Assembly: GCA_038503065.1 (NCBI GenBank)
Contig: JBCAMK010000010.1
Span: forward strand, 1,054,001-1,118,000
Direction: 5' to 3'
DNA: 64,000 nt
From: Paragyromitra xinjiangensis
Taxonomy: Eukaryota; Ascomycota; Pezizomycetes; Pezizales; Discinaceae
The translations under genes and the position numbers were made by a program. Below, piece after piece: positions 58,675-64,000 of the stretch; position 1 is the first letter of the stretch; the number at the start of each line of letters is the position of its first letter. The notes beneath the pieces are model-generated. The model was not told the origin of the DNA and made no database searches. It saw only the letters and a program-made list of their open reading frames with translations.

Positions 58675-59460
58675 TGGAACCAAATCAGTGGGAGAATCTG
58701 ATTTGAGATGGAGAATAAGATTTCGGAGTTGGAAGTGTACGAGTAGTTGAGTTTAGATTTAGAGAGACTGGTGACTATGATGATGGAAGTAAGAAGACTG
58801 AGATCTAGATGAGATGGTGATCACGAGGGCATACACTAATGTGTGAGGTTGGTCACGGACGGTGATGCTGAATGTGGAAAGCTAGCTGGATGAATTCAGG
58901 TACATAAAACGGAAGACAGCCAGGAATTTCACCCAGCCTTTAAAAAGTATAACGCATATCAGTTTCTGTTGAGATAAATTCTGATGTTAAATGCCAATCG
59001 ATAATTGAACGATATCACGATGATGTCCACATGTAATTATAACCTTTAAGTGCAACTTTGCCCCGTCAAAAGTGAGCACAAGTTTCTCACATCTTTAGGG
59101 ATTAGCTCAGGTGAGTTTATATACCCTTCTAAAACACAGCTGGTATCGTCACGAGCCCGTACTTCCAGACTCAACCACAGGCACATAGTGGCAATAATAG
59201 TAGCGACATAAAGTCCTACAATCGGTATTTGATTGCCCTAAATTAGACATTTTAATTAAACACCGGCATTTCTGCCAGCCATAAAAAAAGACATTTATAT
59301 ACCTGATATTTAGGTCGCTTGTAGGGTTAAATAGCGGAATCTCATTGCAAGTTATCTGACTGAAAGTAACAGTATATACATGCATGTACTCAATAGACAA
59401 TTAATCTAAAATCAAATCTGGAAGCTCTGTACTAGCGCGAATAGAAGAACCAGCCCAACA
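58675..59460. other. Intergenic region
   Basis: Promoter of the beta-barrel gene on the left; 3' side of the coiled-coil gene on the right. No feature seen. Confidence 0.5.
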
Positions 59461-60642
59461 TCAATGCCCCAAAAGGCTCCTCCAACGGATATAATCTTTA
59501 TCTTTTTCCCGATCAATATAAAACTCATCACTTACAGCTTTCAGCAAAATAATAAAAGGGCGGATACAGTCAACGGAAGTTCTCTTGAGTTGCATCCACT
59601 GCTTGTTCTCTCGTTTAAGCACTTTAATCTTTTTCTTCAATCTCTTACGTTTCTCCCTTTGTCTCTTGAGTTTCTCCTCAACCTTCTCTTTCTGATGCAT
59701 GAAGTTGGCAAACTCTGTAGCCTTTCCCTCCAATGCTTCATATTTGTTTTTTAAGTCTCGAGCCCGTTCCGGCGAGTCAATATCCATTGGATCAAGATTG
59801 GGCAGGCTTTTAGGCGGGCTTTGAATTTCAATGCCCGACATCCTATCGCTTTCTGGTGTATTGACCAGGCTTTGGTGATTGATACGCCGTATTTCATTCA
59901 CTGTGGCGGATGTTGATCCCACCACGCTTTTTTGGTCCCTCTGATGGTCGTCTTTTCCTTGTGATGGAGGAGTAATGGCCTTTGTTTGGGTGATAGGAAG
60001 GGTGGAATCAGCAGTAGGTTTTGAGGGCACGATAACTAAGGTTATCGTAGGGGTCCCAGACGTATCGGGCGCGGTGGGTGTGTGGATTTCAAGAGGATGG
60101 GCAGGGGGGCCGCTATAACCGTCAGCGTAACGGTGCTCATCTGAAGTGCTGGGATTGCGATTTACCACAGAGGTTAGGTTCCTGGGTACAGGAGCTCGAT
60201 CGTTATTTCCAATTACTTGCGGCGGTGGCTGTGTCACTTTCTTCCGGGTTTTAGCTGGTGGACGACTACCACGTGTTGGGTGATTCGAAGCAGAAGAAGC
60301 AGTGATTGCTGTAGATTCGGTAGCTTCAGGATGATTAATGGAGATGGAAGATGGGGTAGGAGGACCATGGCTTTGCCCACTCAATTGTTGATGGATGTCG
60401 GAACTTCTACCAGTCTCGGAAGCTGACGGGCCTGATATATCAGCTTGACCGTTGACTTTTGAGACTGATAACTGTGAAAGGCCACCGATTGCCTCCTCAG
60501 CGTTAACATCTCGAGCACTCACTCCCGCCGCCTCGTTGGGGTGGCTTCGGGTATTTGGTCTAGTGTTAAAATGGCTGGACACTCCTCTGGTTAAACGCCC
60601 AGCGGGCTTAGGCTCTGGCTTAGGCTTAGGCCTTACAGTCAT
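59461..60642 (-). CDS. Uncharacterised coiled-coil protein
   Basis: Single ORF of 393 aa from ATG 60642. The N-terminal 280 residues are low complexity, rich in Pro, Ser, Thr and basic residues (starting MTVRPKPKPEPKPAGRLTRG), so probably disordered. Residues about 290-355 form a highly charged coiled coil (RARDLKNKYEALEG, HQKEKVEEKLKRQREKRKRL, KKKIKVLKRENKQWMQL). The C-terminus (VDCIRPFIILLKAVSDEFY) is more hydrophobic and may be a short helical domain. I recognise no family. The intact frame and directional composition support a real gene; an upstream exon cannot be ruled out. Confidence 0.7.
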   Translation of the reverse strand: MTVRPKPKPEPKPAGRLTRGVSSHFNTRPNTRSHPNEAAGVSARDVNAEEAIGGLSQLSVSKVNGQADISGPSASETGRSSDIHQQLSGQSHGPPTPSSISINHPEATESTAITASSASNHPTRGSRPPAKTRKKVTQPPPQVIGNNDRAPVPRNLTSVVNRNPSTSDEHRYADGYSGPPAHPLEIHTPTAPDTSGTPTITLVIVPSKPTADSTLPITQTKAITPPSQGKDDHQRDQKSVVGSTSATVNEIRRINHQSLVNTPESDRMSGIEIQSPPKSLPNLDPMDIDSPERARDLKNKYEALEGKATEFANFMHQKEKVEEKLKRQREKRKRLKKKIKVLKRENKQWMQLKRTSVDCIRPFIILLKAVSDEFYIDREKDKDYIRWRSLLGH

Positions 60643-63214
60643 TGGAAATATTTCTGTGGATGTTGCTGCAGATATAATCTAATGTAACCTTTTTGCTTTT
60701 CAATGTACTTCTTGCTGCTATGCTTTCGGCAAGACTAGCGACTGGGTTTAAATATAAGCGGGGTGTACATCTTCGATCTGAAAGGACTTACAGACATCGG
60801 TTCCTAAGACAAAGAAGAAGTTCTGACAAGCAAACCTGAAACTAGAGACAATCAAATATAACGCCCGTAAAGATACCTGCTTGTGAGAACCTTCATTCTA
60901 CAGCTAGGAGCAGCTCCTAGCACCGTCACGGCCGGTCTCAGTTGCCGACGACCAATTCGATAAAACACAAACAGATCATTGAATAAAATTAAGATCAAGG
61001 CGACAAGATCTCAGCTGTATGTGTAGGGTAGTGTTGGTGGGTGGAGGGGAATGTATGGGTCTCAATCTCCGCGCACTTGAAGCAAACAAAGAAAGCTGAA
61101 GCTCTTCATAACACTTCCGACATTCAGCTTGAAATTCACTAAGATATGTTTCTTGACCAATCAAGAGACAGCATGGTATTCGCGATATGTGAGGTTTTAT
61201 TGGTTCGTACACATACATGTATTTATCCACATCACGCACCAGTCAGAAAACGATAGCGTACATATGAAAACATTGACTTTTTCCTTGGCAATTAAGCTAT
61301 CTATGGGACTTATCGTCCAAATGAGTAGATAGACACATGTGGCGTGTATTCCTTCACCTTCGGGGGAAATCTTTTCCTACTCTGCGGGAACTCGATTCCT
61401 TCGCCAAAGTTCTAGCCTCCATTGTGTTTTGCTCATAGTTAAACACTATCGAAGCGAAACAACTATCCCACAAAATCTCTAGAGATATCGTTCCCTCATA
61501 TGGCGAGATACGATCATAAATTGTGTAATGAACAACTTGCTCTTTTGGCTAAAGCCCTGGCCTACGATAGTTTATTAGCCAAGTGGCTGTCGGATTCTTG
61601 CGCGCAGCTAGCCGTGATTAGAGTTGGTAGTATCGATACCTCCCCGCATGAGAGCTTAAGTCCCAACACCCTATCCTATTTCACGAGTGATAGGCCATGA
61701 ATTTTGTCTATCAATATGCAATACGATAACACAAGCTGTGTCTTCTCCCGCTGATACGCAAATTATATTAATGATCCATTGACTTCATGCTAAATAGTTT
61801 TGCTAAAGGGCAAAACTTTCGTTTTTTTCCTGCTGAAACAAGAGATGCGCCGAGATTGTACGTGTAGTTTTGCGATATCATATTTTTGCACTATTGCCAA
61901 ATTATCCATTCTTCTCATTACTACAATATTCTTTGCATTTAGTCACGTCGTTACGTCCTCCCATCATAAACCGCTGCTCTCTTCAGTGGCTATTACTGAT
62001 TATTGATTGTTCGACCTCATCTGACCGAGTGACAGTCTTCGCATGGTAAGCACCGTGACCCGTCCTTCCCGTGCATCGCGTGGTAAGTGAATATACTCCG
62101 TTGGCCGCGCTCCCATCTTGTCATACCTTAACGTAAAAATAACTTGATTCCTCTATTATAGCATGACGTAGGATTAGACTATAAGGTTGCTCTTAATTTC
62201 AACCTTTCAGCTCCTTATTCCTTAGTTATATGTGGCTCAGGTAATTAAGTGATATGATGACATGGGAAACACGGCTACCCCACCGGACAAATTATGTGCC
62301 GAGTAGTGAATCCGGGTATTAGTAATTGCATATAAGAAACAAAGTGCCGGACCAGGCACTCCGTGAGTAGAAATAAAACTACGATTGTTGGTCGGCATTC
62401 GGTTAGTTGCTCAGTTCAGGTGAAAATTTCGGCTGAAAGTGGCATAGGCATCTAGCTGTATTCGTACTGCACACGTGTCTATCAACCAATAACTCCAAAA
62501 GCCAGGATTTTCGGGTTCACCCTTAAATAGTACCTTGAACCCTAGTTCATCCAGGCACCTGCTTCTCTACCATTGCACAGGCGCGGTTGAGAGTAGCACA
62601 ATGGTGGTACAGGGCTCGTACAACCTTTGGGAAGCACGATCATCACATACCCCGACAACGCTGGAGGATTGTATTTTTGATTAAGTCAATTGGGCCGAGT
62701 ACGCAATTTCTATGTATAACAATCAGGTATTCCCGCTAGTCGTACCTTATACTCTATATCTCTGCGCAATGGTTAGAATCAGACTAAATTAATGAAATGT
62801 TGTGATTCCAATGGAATAGTAAATGATACCTACAAAACCAAAACTACATGTAGAATAATAAGCATACTTCTAGTGACTAATTTGTTGGTTGTTTTGACCT
62901 GACGGTCGTGAATATATACCTGGAGAATTGGTACAAAAAAAAAAAGAAAAGCGCGTATAGTTTAATGCTCACAATATCTACATGTCTGTATGTGTACCAT
63001 ACTACCAATTTTGACATGCTACTAAAAAAAAGAATCCTAAATCTTAATTAATACCCTGACTAACAGGATATTTAACACGCTTGTATGAAAATGGCCATGC
63101 AGCCAGGTAAATGCATGGAGAAAAAGAAAAAACTCGCAAAACTACAATCGTTACAGTCGTTACAGAGGAGAAATCAGTTCTTATTTTACGATATCCTTCC
63201 CGAAGAAAACACCT
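60643..63214. other. Gene-poor region
   Basis: A 66-codon ORF at 61500-61700 (MARYDHKLCNEQLALLAKAL) has no recognised domain and is not called. A poly-A run lies near 62937-62949. Nothing else is supported. Confidence 0.45.
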
Positions 63215-64000
63215 TTATGACTCCGAAAAAGTATCATTTGTCCTAATCGCCAACGCTCCGCTATCTCCCTCCATTGATAACGTGTTCGGTTTTTCCAAAG
63301 TCTCAAAGGCGCTAGCATAAATAACTAACTTTCTTCTCCATACCCGACCAGTTACCGGGTCCACACCTTCTTCCAATGTCGTTTTCATACCGGGAAGGAT
63401 CGGGTTAAACGGCGATCTCCGCCGTCCAGATCTTTCCCTTGGTGGTTCTGAGTGGAATACAGGGCTCGTAGGACAACTCCATGTTGAACGTGGGGGAGTC
63501 ATATCGTCCATAGTAGGAGGAGGGAGTTCATCCAGGCTGTGGATTCTAAGATGACGAACGGGTCTTGTGTGGCGTGGAGGCACAAATAAGCCACATTGAG
63601 GAAGATTCGAATTTCCCGGATCATGATCGCAATGATAGTCGGGATTTTCTCCAGTTATCAGAGACGGTCTCACTTCACCTTTCTTCTTCTCCTGCACCGG
63701 GATCACGATAGCAACAGCGAGTTTTTGCTCCTTCTCTCGACGCCGCGCACTCTGCCACCACAAGATGCTTCGAACCACGACCGGCCCTAAAACGATGATC
63801 GTGAATAGGCTTGCCGAGCCCATACCAGTGCTAGTAAGAGAATTTTGCACACTCTCCAGATTGACGTTGCCGCGTGAGATGTGCTGTAGGATATCGAATC
63901 GAGAGAGCAACGACATTTCGCGGTGAGGCAGGGCTGCGGCAGTGACGGCCACTATTGGCAAAGATACAGAAAGAAGATAGATTTTTATAGAGTTAAAGCT
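63215..64000 (-). CDS. Uncharacterised single-pass membrane protein, 5' end beyond window
   Basis: The minus-strand frame is open from the window edge to a stop at 63215. The first visible residues, SFNSIKIYLLSVSLPIVAV, look like a signal peptide whose ATG lies just outside. After an extracellular piece (ISRGNVNLESVQNSLTSTG) there is a membrane helix (SASLFTIIVLGPVVVRSILW) followed by basic residues (QSARRREKEQK). A cytosolic tail of about 150 residues follows, rich in Pro, Arg and Ser (LPPPTMDDMTPPRSTW, PVFHSEPPRERSGRRRSP, NPILPG). I do not recognise the family. A type I membrane protein is the simplest reading. Confidence 0.65.
   Translation of the reverse strand, partial: SFNSIKIYLLSVSLPIVAVTAAALPHREMSLLSRFDILQHISRGNVNLESVQNSLTSTGMGSASLFTIIVLGPVVVRSILWWQSARRREKEQKLAVAIVIPVQEKKKGEVRPSLITGENPDYHCDHDPGNSNLPQCGLFVPPRHTRPVRHLRIHSLDELPPPTMDDMTPPRSTWSCPTSPVFHSEPPRERSGRRRSPFNPILPGMKTTLEEGVDPVTGRVWRRKLVIYASAFETLEKPNTLSMEGDSGALAIRTNDTFSES

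Noticed and set aside
61500..61700. 66-aa plus-strand ORF (MARYDHKLCN)
   Set aside because: Composition is unremarkable and there is no family or splice support; not called as a gene.
1..64000. CRISPR array or bacterial-type operon
   Set aside because: No regularly spaced direct repeats with unique spacers, and intron-rich genes show a eukaryotic genome.

Overview
The window looks like the genome of a filamentous ascomycete (Pezizomycotina; a plant-associated Leotiomycetes-like fungus is my best guess, not proven). The reasons are many short GT-AG introns of about 48-160 nt with TACTAAC/CTAAC-like branch sites, a secreted pectin methylesterase, a copper-fist regulator, a fungal-type PARP, a Mic10 gene and a Tad/I-like LINE. 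Exon joins given here were worked out by hand from phase and family conservation.

Left edge (1-4003): the 3' part of a non-LTR retrotransposon (endonuclease, reverse transcriptase, RNase H) in one frame, broken by two in-frame TGA codons and ending in an (AATA)n tail. 4004-7569 is non-coding, with a diverged tandem duplication and an alternating palindromic array. 7570-10516 is a ten-exon PARP (BRCT, WGR, regulatory and catalytic domains). 10517-12454 holds two related MITE-like elements. 12455-13453 is Rtf2, with a GC-AG first intron. 13845-21873 is a large sacsin-like gene with two degenerate GHKL modules and a C-terminal BTB domain; its reading frame cannot be joined cleanly throughout and it may be decaying.

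21874-28731 is an F-box gene (25161-26415) embedded in a dense field of short inverted-repeat elements from at least five families. Then come the minus-strand pectin methylesterase (28732-30097), a tiny two-exon Mic10 gene (32142-32488, minus), and a CENP-B/pogo-type HTH protein without a transposase domain (33578-34433, minus). 34434-39896 is long and gene-poor.

Right half: a copper-fist transcription factor (39897-42076), a MoaB/Mog-fold (CinA-like) protein (42713-43841), an Asp/Glu/hydantoin racemase of the Dcg1 type (44867-45589), an NCS1 nucleobase/allantoin permease (48307-50870) and, convergent to it, a secreted and probably GPI-anchored nucleoside hydrolase (51752-53242). The last three make a plausible nucleoside/nucleobase/hydantoin scavenging neighbourhood, and a double HGATAR site lies upstream of the permease. 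Further right are a small secreted protein (55703-56362), a membrane-anchored double-psi beta-barrel protein (57059-58674, minus), a coiled-coil protein (59461-60642, minus) and the 3' part of a membrane protein gene that runs off the right edge (63215-64000, minus).
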